Shown: positions 1 through 7,691, numbered from the stretch's first letter. The stretch: DNA of 12,688 nt from Eubacterium sp. (GCA_024687845.1 JAILEL010000200.1:1-12688), one strand, 5' to 3'. Made by a program: numbers and translations. The notes: generated by a model not told the origin, from the sequence alone.

Positions 1-14
1 ATGCGATGTTCTAT

Positions 15-126
15 TGCTGCTTACGCAGCACTGAATCGTGTTTTTTGAGTTCCTGCTTCGCAGGTATTATGAGATATAATATGAAAAACAAACTGCAAGC
101 AGTTGTTTTTCAATTATATCTCATAA
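15..126. repeat. Composite palindromic intergenic element
   Basis: Three hairpins lie side by side. The first is TGCTGC-TTAC-GCAGCA at 15-30. The second is CCTGC-TTC-GCAGG at 52-64, which shares the CTGCTT..GCAG core with the first. The third is a long stem with left arm 67-96, right arm 99-126, a 2-nt loop, and 28 paired bases broken only by single unpaired A residues at 81 and 90. No T-run follows the long stem, so it is not a standard intrinsic terminator. The clustering and near-perfect pairing suggest a dispersed non-coding repeat (REP- or MITE-like). No copy elsewhere in the window was seen, so the repeat status is inferred. Confidence 0.5.
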
Positions 127-211
127 ACCGTGAATAGTAACAGTGAGTGACACAATGTCAAATTATCAGTAAAATAAAGTTATTATGTCAAAAAATACGT
201 TGTTTTATACC

Positions 212-240
212 TTGACATTTAAATTTTTTAAACATATAAT
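212..240 (+). promoter_or_regulatory. SigA promoter of the uxaCBA operon
   Basis: The -35 box TTGACA (212-217) and -10 box TATAAT (235-240) match the housekeeping sigma consensus at all twelve positions, with an ideal 17-bp spacer. Transcription should start near 247, inside the palindrome at 243-256. Such a strong promoter implies control by repression. Confidence 0.9.
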
Positions 241-242
241 TG

Positions 243-256
243 TGTAAGCGCTTACA
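243..256. promoter_or_regulatory. Perfect palindromic operator (LacI-family/cre type) of uxaCBA
   Basis: TGTAAGCGCTTACA is a perfect 14-bp palindrome with the central CG typical of LacI-family operators, and it satisfies the Bacillus catabolite-responsive element consensus TGWAANCGNTNWCA. It begins 2 bp after the -10 box and so covers the expected transcription start, where a bound protein would block initiation. The identical sequence lies at the phosphofructokinase promoter (7720-7733). Whether the binder is CcpA or a uronate-specific LacI regulator cannot be told from the sequence; no such gene is in the window. Confidence 0.8.
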
Positions 257-273
257 TTTTGGAGGTTATTAAT

Positions 274-1707
274 ATGAATACTTTTATGAATTCTGATTTT
301 ATGCTACATAACGAGACTGCAAAGCATCTATTCCATGACTATGCAGAATCTATGCAATTGATTGATTATCACTGTCATATATCCCCAAAAGAAATATATG
401 AGAACAGACGATATAACAATATAGCTGAAGTATGGCTCGGTGGTCGTCAGGACGATGGAACATATTTCGGTGATCATTATAAATGGCGTGTAATGCGTTC
501 AAACGGCGTTCCTGAGGAATATGTAACAGGAAATGCTGATCCATATGAAAAATTTGAAAAATTTGCAGAAGCACTAGAAATGGCTATAGGCAATCCGATG
601 TATCACTGGTGTAATCTTGAGCTCAAAAAATACTTTGGTATTGAAGAACCTCTTACACCTGAAAATGCCAAAGCTATATGGGACAAAACTTCTGAGATGC
701 TGCAGACAGATCCCTCTCTTACTGTCAGAGGCATCATAGAAAAATCTAATGTCTACTATATTGGCACAACTGATGATCCGATTGATACGCTTGAATGGCA
801 CGAAAAAATAGCTGCAGATTCTTCAATAAAATTCCTTGTAAGGCCATCCTTCAGACCTGACAAGGCGATAAATATTCAGAAGGAAGGATTTCATGATTAT
901 ATCAAGCAACTTGCTGCATCAGTCGGCAAGGACAGACTAAGCTCAGCAGTTGAGGTAGTTGGCGCGCTGGAGCAGCGAATTGATTACTTCAAAGAGCACG
1001 GCTGTCGCGCTTCAGATCATGGACTTGATTATGTTCCATTTGTTGAATGTTCTGCAGATGAGGCTAACGAAATCTTCGCAAAATCGCTAAAAGGTGATTC
1101 CCTCTCAAAAGAAGAAATCGACAAATATCAAACCTTTGTTATTCTTAGCCTCGCAAGGAAGTATCACAAAGAAAACATTGTTATGGAGATTCATTATTCA
1201 TGTACCAGGAATGTCAACGAAAGAATGTTCAGATTAGAAGGTCCTGATACAGGATATGACATGATTGCAAAGAGCAACTGTGGAGATGAACTTGCTATGC
1301 TCTTCTCTGCTCTCGATAAAACTAATGAGCTTCCTAAAACAATAATTTTCTCCTTAGATCATAGCGACTTCAACCTAATTGGAACTTGCATGGGTGCTTT
1401 TCAATCAGATGAAGTACCTTCAAAAATACAGATGGGTGCAGCATGGTGGTTCCTTGATACTAGAGACGGCATGGTAGAACAGATGAAAGCACTTGCAAAT
1501 CTTGGTCTGCTGGGCAATTTCGTTGGTATGCTCACCGATTCCCGTTCTTTCCTATCTTACACAAGACACGACTATTTCCGTCGTATCATGTGTAATCTGA
1601 TAGGTGAGTGGGTAGAAAATGGTGAATATCCAGCAAATGAAGCCTCCCTCAAAAAGATTATTGAAGGAATCAGCTTTAATAATGCTAAAAGATATTTTAG
1701 CCTGTAA
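274..1707 (+). CDS. uxaC: Glucuronate/galacturonate isomerase (uronate isomerase)
   Basis: UxaC interconverts D-galacturonate and D-tagaturonate, and D-glucuronate and D-fructuronate, in the cytoplasm; it is the first step of this operon's pathway. The 477-aa product has about the family's usual length. The amidohydrolase-fold metal motif HCH is at residues 33-35 (DYHCH), a further conserved histidine is in MEIH near 304-307, and the family block ending in WWF..T.DGM, followed by GMLTDSRSFLSYTRH.YFRR, is intact near the C-terminus. ATG 274 is chosen because GGAGG (261-265) sits 8 nt upstream; an in-frame TTG at 259 precedes that site and has none of its own. It is first in the operon, 34 nt before uxaB, behind a consensus promoter and palindromic operator. 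The neighbours UxaB and UxaA point to galacturonate as the main substrate. Confidence 0.96.
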   Translation: MNTFMNSDFMLHNETAKHLFHDYAESMQLIDYHCHISPKEIYENRRYNNIAEVWLGGRQDDGTYFGDHYKWRVMRSNGVPEEYVTGNADPYEKFEKFAEALEMAIGNPMYHWCNLELKKYFGIEEPLTPENAKAIWDKTSEMLQTDPSLTVRGIIEKSNVYYIGTTDDPIDTLEWHEKIAADSSIKFLVRPSFRPDKAINIQKEGFHDYIKQLAASVGKDRLSSAVEVVGALEQRIDYFKEHGCRASDHGLDYVPFVECSADEANEIFAKSLKGDSLSKEEIDKYQTFVILSLARKYHKENIVMEIHYSCTRNVNERMFRLEGPDTGYDMIAKSNCGDELAMLFSALDKTNELPKTIIFSLDHSDFNLIGTCMGAFQSDEVPSKIQMGAAWWFLDTRDGMVEQMKALANLGLLGNFVGMLTDSRSFLSYTRHDYFRRIMCNLIGEWVENGEYPANEASLKKIIEGISFNNAKRYFSL

Positions 1708-1741
1708 ACCATCTTAACCCATAATTTAAGAGAGGATTTTA

Positions 1742-3223
1742 ATGATGGAAAAACTTAGTTACAATACTATTAATGATATAGGATATGATGGTTACATACT
1801 CCAAAATGCACCAGAAAAGGTTCTTCAATTTGGTGAGGGAAATTTTCTTCGTGCTTTTGTTGATTACTTTATTGACATAATGAATGAAAAAGCAGGTTTT
1901 AATGGTAAAGTTGTAGTAACACAGCCTATCAGTCAAGGCCTGGCCTCTATGATCAATGATCAGGAGGGTCTTTATACCCTCTTCCTCCGTGGCTACGAAA
2001 ACGGTAAAAGTGTTAATAAAAAAAGAGTAATATCCTCTATTTCAAGATGTCTTAATCCTTATGAGAACTATGATGAGCTGATGAAGTGCGCAGAAAATCC
2101 AGACTTGAGATTTATAGTTTCTAACACAACCGAAGCAGGAATACAATATGTATCATCATGTAAAGCAGATGATACACCTCCTTCATCCTTTCCCGCTAAG
2201 CTCACTGCATTTCTTTACAAAAGATACAAGACAGGGCTTAACGGCTTTATAATCCTGTCTTGTGAGCTCATCGACCATAATGGTGATGAACTACTTAAAT
2301 GTGTTCATCAATATATTGATCTTTGGGGACTGGAAAATGATTTTCGAATTTGGGTAGATAACGAAAATGTGTTCTGCTCTACTCTCGTTGACAGAATAGT
2401 ACCCGGATATCCTAGAAATGAGGCAAGTTCAATCTGTGAAGAGCTCGGTTATGGAGATAATCTTCTAGATACCGGAGAAGTTTTTGGATTTTGGGTAATA
2501 GAAGGTCCTTCTTCCATTAAAGATGAATTTCCATTTGAAGCAGCAGGTCTTCCAATTATTGTTGTTGATGATGTAACTCCATATAAGCAGCGTAAAGTAC
2601 GTATCCTGAACGGTGCACATACTTCTTTTATCATGGCTGCTTATCTATCTGGTAAAAACATCGTCAGAGATTGTATGCAGGATGAAACAATTCTTGGATT
2701 CATGAAGAAAACTATATATGACGAAGTCATTCCAACACTTGATCTTCCAAAAGATAATCTGGCTCAGTTTGCTTCAGATGTAGTTGAAAGATTTTCTAAT
2801 CCTTTTGTTGATCATCAGCTTCTATCTATATCGCTGAATTCAACATCTAAATGGAAAGCAAGATGTATGCCTTCTCTTCTCGAATACGCAAAAAGAAACA
2901 ACGGCGCTATAGCAGAATGTCTTGCATTTTCATTTGCAGCTTATATCACATTCTATCACAATGGACAAACCATGAGAGATGGTTGCCTCATTGGAAAAAG
3001 AGGAGATGAAGAATATGAAATTCATGATGATTTAGAGGTTTTAGAATTCTTCTACTCTCACAAGGAAGACTCAATACAGAATCTTGTTCGTGCTGTAATT
3101 TCAAATAAAGCTTTCTGGGGCGATTCATTATCCAATCTTACCGGTTTCGAAGATGCCGTAATAAAGTATATGAAAATGATTCAGGATAAAGGCATGTACG
3201 AAGCTATGAAACTCGTTCAATAA
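1742..3223 (+). CDS. uxaB: Tagaturonate reductase (altronate oxidoreductase)
   Basis: UxaB reduces D-tagaturonate to D-altronate with NADH, the second step of galacturonate breakdown. The protein (493 aa; E. coli UxaB is about 483) belongs to the mannitol dehydrogenase family of long-chain polyol dehydrogenases. The N-terminal dinucleotide-binding region starts at VLQFGEGNFLRAFVDYF, and the catalytic signature K.R.LNG.H is present with K285, N290 and H293. Two in-frame ATGs lie back to back (1742 and 1745) behind AGAGGA (1731-1736); spacing slightly favours 1745, so the first methionine is uncertain. Fructuronate reductase (UxuB) is the nearest alternative and is related. The adjoining uxaC and uxaA favour UxaB, and no uxuA-type mannonate dehydratase is present here. 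It is 23 nt from uxaA. Confidence 0.92.
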   Translation: MMEKLSYNTINDIGYDGYILQNAPEKVLQFGEGNFLRAFVDYFIDIMNEKAGFNGKVVVTQPISQGLASMINDQEGLYTLFLRGYENGKSVNKKRVISSISRCLNPYENYDELMKCAENPDLRFIVSNTTEAGIQYVSSCKADDTPPSSFPAKLTAFLYKRYKTGLNGFIILSCELIDHNGDELLKCVHQYIDLWGLENDFRIWVDNENVFCSTLVDRIVPGYPRNEASSICEELGYGDNLLDTGEVFGFWVIEGPSSIKDEFPFEAAGLPIIVVDDVTPYKQRKVRILNGAHTSFIMAAYLSGKNIVRDCMQDETILGFMKKTIYDEVIPTLDLPKDNLAQFASDVVERFSNPFVDHQLLSISLNSTSKWKARCMPSLLEYAKRNNGAIAECLAFSFAAYITFYHNGQTMRDGCLIGKRGDEEYEIHDDLEVLEFFYSHKEDSIQNLVRAVISNKAFWGDSLSNLTGFEDAVIKYMKMIQDKGMYEAMKLVQ

Positions 3224-3246
3224 TTCATTTGAAGATGGTGATTGAA

Positions 3247-4725
3247 ATGAAACTTATTAAGATTAATCCAAATGATAATGTAGCTGTAGCACTAGATAAT
3301 ATCAGTTCTGGTGAAATTATCGAATTAGATGGTCGTGAGCTTACCACCACCGAATCCATTTCCAGAGGACACAAGGTTGCTCTTACAGACATAGATTGCG
3401 GTAATGATATAATCAAATATGGTAATATTATCGCAGTAGCAACCAAAGATATATCAGAAGGCAGCTGGATACATACTCATAACGCAAAAACAAAGATTTC
3501 AGAAAATGAAGATTATAATTACATTCACCAGGAATACCCTCTTCCAGCCGTTAGCCAACGAACCTTTATGGGATATAGACGTTCAAACGGGCAAGTTGGA
3601 ATAAGAAATGAGATCTGGATTATACCAACTGTCGGATGTGTCAATTCAATAGCAAATAAACTTGTCAATGAAAATCAACATCTCGTTAATGGTAGCATTG
3701 ACGGATTATATACTTTTACTCATCCATTTGGTTGCAGCCAGATGGGTGGAGATCACGAAACTACCAAAAAACTGCTCTCAGCTCTAGCTAAGCATCCAAA
3801 TGCAGGTGCAGTTCTTATATTAGGTCTTGGATGTGAAAATCTCACTATGTCCCAGTTCCAGCAAGCCCTGGGAAGCTGGGATGAAAGAAGAATCAAATTC
3901 CTGACTTGCCAAAACTGTATAGATGAAATTGCAGAAGGTTCTAAACTATTGACTGAGCTTGCAGAATACGCATCTGAATATACCAGAACCGAAATACCTG
4001 CAAGTGAACTGATAATTGGAATGAAATGCGGCGGTTCTGATGGTCTCTCTGGAATTACGGCAAATCCAACTGTTGGAAGATTCTCTGACAGACTGATAGC
4101 TTTAGGAGGCTCTACTGTTCTTACAGAAGTACCTGAAATGTTTGGGGCAGAATCAATATTATTCAGTCGTTGTAAGAATGAAGAAATATTCGAAAAGGCT
4201 GTTTCAATGGTAAATGACTTCAAAAAATATTTTACATCTCACGGTCAGGTTGTATATGAAAATCCAAGTCCCGGAAATAAAGCTGGTGGAATAACTACTT
4301 TGGAAGATAAATCATGCGGATGTGTCCAAAAAGGAGGAAGTGCTCAGATAGTAGACGTTCTATCCTATGCAGATCAAGTCACAAAAAAAGGACTCAATCT
4401 TCTATCCGGTCCTGGAAACGATCTTGTCAGTTCTACCGATCTTACAGCGGCCGGTGCACATATGATTCTTTTTACTACTGGCAGAGGAACACCTTTTGGA
4501 GCTCCAGCTCCTACTGTTAAAATCTCCACAAACACCACGCTATACGAAAGAAAACAAAGCTGGATCGATTTTAATGCAGGAAGTGTTGCGGAAGGAGAAA
4601 ATCTAGATGCTGCTGGTGATAGACTGCTTGATTTTGTCATGGAAATAGCCAGTGGAAAAAAGACAAAATCAGAAGAGCATGGTTTTAGAGAAATATCTAT
4701 ATTCAAGGATGGCGTTGTCCTTTAA
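3247..4725 (+). CDS. uxaA: Altronate dehydratase
   Basis: UxaA removes water from D-altronate to give 2-keto-3-deoxy-D-gluconate. The 492-aa protein has the usual length and two-part layout of the family. An N-terminal SAF-type domain occupies about residues 1-95 (DNVAVAL, then GHKVALTDI and IIKYG). The altronate/galactarate dehydratase core follows, with YRRSNGQVGIRNE, THPFGCSQMGGDHE, ILGLGCEN and GMKCGGSDGLSGITANP; the conserved cysteine and histidine residues of these blocks fit a metal-dependent enzyme. ATG 3247 is preferred because GGTGA lies 5 nt upstream and the resulting N-terminus MKLIKI..NDNVAVAL matches the family. In-frame TTG 3229 and ATG 3235 lack good binding sites. It is last in the uxaCBA operon, and only a weak hairpin is seen after it. 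Confidence 0.95.
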   Translation: MKLIKINPNDNVAVALDNISSGEIIELDGRELTTTESISRGHKVALTDIDCGNDIIKYGNIIAVATKDISEGSWIHTHNAKTKISENEDYNYIHQEYPLPAVSQRTFMGYRRSNGQVGIRNEIWIIPTVGCVNSIANKLVNENQHLVNGSIDGLYTFTHPFGCSQMGGDHETTKKLLSALAKHPNAGAVLILGLGCENLTMSQFQQALGSWDERRIKFLTCQNCIDEIAEGSKLLTELAEYASEYTRTEIPASELIIGMKCGGSDGLSGITANPTVGRFSDRLIALGGSTVLTEVPEMFGAESILFSRCKNEEIFEKAVSMVNDFKKYFTSHGQVVYENPSPGNKAGGITTLEDKSCGCVQKGGSAQIVDVLSYADQVTKKGLNLLSGPGNDLVSSTDLTAAGAHMILFTTGRGTPFGAPAPTVKISTNTTLYERKQSWIDFNAGSVAEGENLDAAGDRLLDFVMEIASGKKTKSEEHGFREISIFKDGVVL

Positions 4726-4756
4726 AACATCGCCCTATTGTTTACATAATTACTTT

Positions 4757-4785
4757 TTGACAAAGACCAGATTCTTATATATAAT
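4757..4785 (+). promoter_or_regulatory. SigA promoter of the 81-aa gene and flavoprotein
   Basis: TTGACA (4757-4762) and TATAAT (4780-4785), 17 bp apart, match consensus at all twelve positions. It lies just after uxaA and makes the next two genes a separate unit. Transcription should begin near 4792, leaving a leader of about 30 nt before the ATG at 4821. Confidence 0.88.
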
Positions 4786-4787
4786 AG

Positions 4788-4812
4788 CCTCATCTTTATA
4801 TAAATGGTGAGG
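4788..4812. promoter_or_regulatory. Inverted repeat covering transcription start and ribosome binding site
   Basis: CCTCATC (4788-4794) faces GGTGAGG (4806-4812). As RNA these pair over seven positions with one G-U pair and an AT-rich loop, and the right arm is the Shine-Dalgarno sequence of the 81-aa gene. It also lies just past the -10 box, where the uxaC and phosphofructokinase operators lie. It could therefore be a DNA operator or a translation-blocking hairpin. If transcription starts at 4791-4792 the first three bases of the left arm are absent from the RNA, which favours the operator reading. Confidence 0.4.
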
Positions 4813-4820
4813 GAAATACC

Positions 4821-5066
4821 ATGGGATATACAAGATATCACTGCAAATCAACAAGTACATCTATGATAATAGATGCCAATGATCCAAAGGACGCAGCGCA
4901 GCAATTTGTAGATGAACTCATGCATGGTCTTTATGAGGTCAAATTGAAGAAATGTACTTTTCTCGCGATGCGTAAGTTTCCTGATACTACTGTAGTTGTT
5001 ACAGAAGCAGGTGGTTCAGGAAAAGAAATCTATTTTCAGTACACAAGTATGATGCCAAAGTATTAA
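4821..5066 (+). CDS. Small protein of unknown function (81 aa)
   Basis: I do not recognise this family. The gene is convincing: a consensus promoter, then GGTGAGGG (4806-4813) 7 nt before ATG 4821. The product is a soluble-looking 81-aa protein with no signal peptide or membrane segment. It has a polar N-terminus with basic residues and one cysteine (C8), a likely helix around residues 20-38 (DPKDAAQQFVDELM), and alternating hydrophobic stretches later (TTVVVTEAG, EIYFQY) that suggest a small alpha/beta fold. It is 37 nt upstream of the flavoprotein gene and presumably shares its transcript. Its last codons form one arm of a terminator hairpin, so its translation may influence read-through. 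A partner or regulator role for the flavoprotein is a guess from position only. Confidence 0.72.
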   Translation: MGYTRYHCKSTSTSMIIDANDPKDAAQQFVDELMHGLYEVKLKKCTFLAMRKFPDTTVVVTEAGGSGKEIYFQYTSMMPKY

Positions 5067-5085
5067 ATACTGAGGCATCATTTTT
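5049..5085 (+). terminator. Intrinsic terminator (possible attenuator) inside a two-gene unit
   Basis: ATGATGCC (5049-5056) pairs perfectly with GGCATCAT (5074-5081). An inner AGTAT/ATACT stem (5059-5063, 5067-5071) stacks above a 2x2 internal loop, and TTTTT follows (5081-5085). The left arm encodes the last residues of the 81-aa protein, whose stop codon is in the hairpin top. The next gene starts only 18 nt later with no clear promoter of its own, so partial or regulated read-through is expected. Confidence 0.75.
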
Positions 5086-5103
5086 ATATAAAGGAGAAAA
5101 TCT

Positions 5104-6336
5104 ATGGCTGCTTATGTAATCGAGGAGGCAGAAAGATGCCTTAATTGTAAAAATCCAAAATGTCAGGAAGGATGTCCTATACATACTTCTATTCCTGAAG
5201 TTATTCAACTTTTTAAGCAAAATGAAACCATGAAAGCTGCAGAAATTCTTTTTGAAAATAATCCTCTTTCAGTAATCTGCTCTCTCGTATGCAATCATGA
5301 GAATCAGTGTGAAGGGCATTGTGTAAGAGGAATCAAAGGAACCCCTGTGCATTTTTCTGAAATAGAAAAATATATATCTGATTCCTGTTTTGAAAGAATT
5401 AAAATAGCACAGGAAAAGCCAAATGGTATGAAGGTTGCTGTAATTGGAGCCGGACCTGCAGGCATAACTATTGCAATACGTCTTGCAAGTCGCGGATATA
5501 AGGTTACAATTTTTGAAACAAATGATAAAATCGGTGGAATACTAAGATATGGAATACCTGACTTCAGACTCCCCAAGTCTATTCTAGACAGATATCTAAA
5601 AAAATTTAAAGATCTTGGTATTCTTGTCAGACCAAACTTTGCTATCGGAGGTTCTACATCAATAGCTGATCTTCTGAAGGATGGCTACAAATCTGTATTT
5701 GTTGGTACTGGTGCCTGGCGGCCTAACAGATTAGGAATTCCGGGAGAAACCTTCGGGAATGTGCATTATGCGATTAATTATCTTAATAATCCAGATGTTT
5801 ATGATCTTGGAGATGAAGTAGCAATAATAGGTGCAGGAAACGCTGCTATGGACGTAGCAAGAACAGCAATAAGACATGGTGTTAAAAATGTCACAATTTA
5901 CGTAAGAGAATCAGAAGTTGCAGCATCTCAGAAGGAATATGATTACGCAAAAATAGATGGAGTACACTTCGAATTCAACATTTCATGTGTTGAAATACTT
6001 GACGAAGGACCTGTAATGTGTGATGTAATTCAAAATGAAGAAGGCGAATATATAACTTTGGAAAATACAAGAAGACTGATTCCTGCAGATACAATAATTA
6101 TTTCCATAAGCCAGAAGCCTCAAGACCGCTTAGTAAACAGAGATAAAGAACTAAAGCTTAATGCACGTGGTACACTTGCAACAAATTCACAAGGAGAAAC
6201 AACTATGGATGGAGTATTTGCTGCAGGTGATGTTGTTACAGGAGCAAAAACAGTAGTCGCTGCTGTCTCAGAATCCAAGAAAATAGCCGATGACATGGAC
6301 AGATATATGCAATCACTAACAGATTCAAATGCATAA
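5104..6336 (+). CDS. GltD/PreT-like FAD- and NAD(P)-dependent iron-sulfur oxidoreductase
   Basis: A cytoplasmic flavoprotein of the glutamate synthase small-subunit family. Its 410 aa are close to PreT of dihydropyrimidine dehydrogenase (about 412) and shorter than GltD (about 470). The N-terminal [4Fe-4S] region has cysteines 12, 15, 20 and 24 and a second set at 59, 63, 69 and 73. The FAD-binding GxGxxG follows (G115, G117, G120, then IFETNDKIGGILRYGIP). The NAD(P)-binding GAGNAAMD is at 243-250, and the closing FAD motif GVFAAGDVVTGAKTV is intact. Such subunits pass electrons between NAD(P)H and a partner enzyme. No glutamate synthase large subunit, PreA or NfnA partner is adjacent, so the substrate is unknown. 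AAGGAG (5091-5096) lies 7 nt before the ATG. It follows the 81-aa gene beyond a terminator hairpin and ends at a two-way terminator. Confidence 0.88.
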   Translation: MAAYVIEEAERCLNCKNPKCQEGCPIHTSIPEVIQLFKQNETMKAAEILFENNPLSVICSLVCNHENQCEGHCVRGIKGTPVHFSEIEKYISDSCFERIKIAQEKPNGMKVAVIGAGPAGITIAIRLASRGYKVTIFETNDKIGGILRYGIPDFRLPKSILDRYLKKFKDLGILVRPNFAIGGSTSIADLLKDGYKSVFVGTGAWRPNRLGIPGETFGNVHYAINYLNNPDVYDLGDEVAIIGAGNAAMDVARTAIRHGVKNVTIYVRESEVAASQKEYDYAKIDGVHFEFNISCVEILDEGPVMCDVIQNEEGEYITLENTRRLIPADTIIISISQKPQDRLVNRDKELKLNARGTLATNSQGETTMDGVFAAGDVVTGAKTVVAAVSESKKIADDMDRYMQSLTDSNA

Positions 6337-6382
6337 CACTTAATTATCTTCTATCAATTAATAAAATTATATACAAACAAAA

Positions 6383-6425
6383 AGCAGCCATTAAGCAGGG
6401 TTGGAAAAACTCATTCATGGCTGCT
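6383..6425. terminator. Bidirectional terminator between flavoprotein and phosphofructokinase genes
   Basis: AGCAGCCAT (6383-6391) pairs with ATGGCTGCT (6417-6425), and an inner GGGTT/AACTC stem lies at 6398-6412. On the minus strand the stem is followed by TTTTTGTTTG, a good U-tract for the phosphofructokinase transcript. On the plus strand CTTTATT and a later T-run follow, a weaker signal for the flavoprotein. The two converging genes share this hairpin. Confidence 0.8.
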
Positions 6426-6461
6426 CTTTATTATATTTTTTCAAAAAACCTCATATCTTAT

Positions 6462-7691
6462 TCATTCTGGAAGATATATATGACGTGGAAGTCCGCCTAC
6501 ATATACCGGGGTAAGCTCTGCCTGAATAAGAGGCTTTGCGTAATCTATGAATTCTTGTTTCAATTGAGTATGATCTTCATTTATCCAATTTATTGGAACC
6601 TTTTTCTCAAGATTTGCAACCTCACTTATATCATGTATCTCAGTAGTACACTGATAAGGAGCATTTGATATTCTTTTTAAAGTTATAACCTTACCTGTTT
6701 CACCTTCATATGCAGCCTTTACTGCTGCACCTCCAACCTGATATGCTTCGGTAATATCAGTTCTTGAACTAACATGTCCAGCACATCTCTGAAGCGTTGA
6801 AAGCTCTATATTTCTCGTTTTTGTATCTATTGATCTGGCAATGATATTTGAAAGGTATCTTGCAGTTCCAGTAAGAGCTTTATGTCCAAATGCATCAACT
6901 GCATGTACATCATCTGCAAGTTCACATACATATCTTCCATCCTTAAGTTTAACACCTTCAGATACAGCAATGACAACACTCGGTTTTATCTTCTGCATTC
7001 GCTCAACTTTCTCCACAAACCTGTCAACATTAAATATTATTTCAGGAAGTGCTATCATATCAACTCCCTCGGAATCTTCTTCTTTAGCAAGAGCTGATGC
7101 AGCTGTAAGCCATCCTGCATTTCTTCCCATTATTTCAACTATCGTAACAGATCTATTTCCATAAACATTTGCATCACGAATAATTTCCTTCATCACAACA
7201 CCAATATACTTTGCTGCACTACCATAGCCTGGTGTATGATCTGTAACCATAAGATCATTATCTATTGTTTTAGGAACACCCATAAATCTTATGTTGCTAT
7301 CAACATATTTTCCATATTCCGCGAGCTTGCAAATAGTATCCATGCTGTCATTTCCACCAATATAGAAGAAATAACTAATATCAAGTTTTTTCAGAATATC
7401 AAATATTTTTTTATATACCTTCTCTCCTTCTTCATCTCTCCAGTCAGGCAGCTTATATCTGCAACTGCCAAGATAACTCGATGGAGTTCTCTTCAAAAGC
7501 TCTATATCAAGAGCCGACTCAAACTTTTCCGACAGATCAATATATTTTTCATTAAGAAGTCCCTGTATACCATGTAACATTCCATATACATGCTTTGCAC
7601 CTCTTTGTTTTGCAGCTTCATAAACACCAGCAAGACTGGAATTAATAACAGCTGTAGGACCTCCAGACTGACCAACAATAGCATTACTCAT
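6462..7691 (-). CDS. pfp: 6-Phosphofructokinase, probably pyrophosphate-dependent
   Basis: Phosphorylates fructose-6-phosphate to fructose-1,6-bisphosphate in glycolysis; the PPi type is reversible. The 409-aa product has the PFK signatures QSGGPTAVIN (8-17), IGGNDSMDT (111-119) and PKTIDND (140-146). Within the family, an aspartate after the third position of GG(D/N)D (D115) and lysine in PKTIDND (K141) mark pyrophosphate use; ATP enzymes have glycine at both. The usual metal-contacting Asp before D115 is Asn (N114), which I believe is normal in one clostridial clade. ATG 7691 is preferred over in-frame starts further upstream because AAGAGGAG (7699-7706) sits 7 nt before it and the protein then opens at MSNAIVGQSGG. 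The upstream codons overlap the operator and promoter. Transcribed alone, convergent to the flavoprotein gene. Confidence 0.9.
   Translation of the reverse strand: MSNAIVGQSGGPTAVINSSLAGVYEAAKQRGAKHVYGMLHGIQGLLNEKYIDLSEKFESALDIELLKRTPSSYLGSCRYKLPDWRDEEGEKVYKKIFDILKKLDISYFFYIGGNDSMDTICKLAEYGKYVDSNIRFMGVPKTIDNDLMVTDHTPGYGSAAKYIGVVMKEIIRDANVYGNRSVTIVEIMGRNAGWLTAASALAKEEDSEGVDMIALPEIIFNVDRFVEKVERMQKIKPSVVIAVSEGVKLKDGRYVCELADDVHAVDAFGHKALTGTARYLSNIIARSIDTKTRNIELSTLQRCAGHVSSRTDITEAYQVGGAAVKAAYEGETGKVITLKRISNAPYQCTTEIHDISEVANLEKKVPINWINEDHTQLKQEFIDYAKPLIQAELTPVYVGGLPRHIYLPE

Noticed and set aside
259..261. TTG as start of uxaC (and similar TTG or GTG starts at 3229, 10476, 11090 and 11771)
   Set aside because: In each case an ATG shortly downstream has a well-spaced ribosome binding site, and the upstream codon has none or overlaps that site.
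3753..4223. Minus-strand 156-codon ORF inside uxaA
   Set aside because: Shadow of the well-supported uxaA frame; serine- and leucine-rich translation with no motif or start signal.
4711..4734. Possible terminator after uxaA (GGCG..CGCC around the stop codon)
   Set aside because: Only four strong pairs, a mismatch and no real T-run; too weak to call. The end of the uxa transcript remains unplaced.
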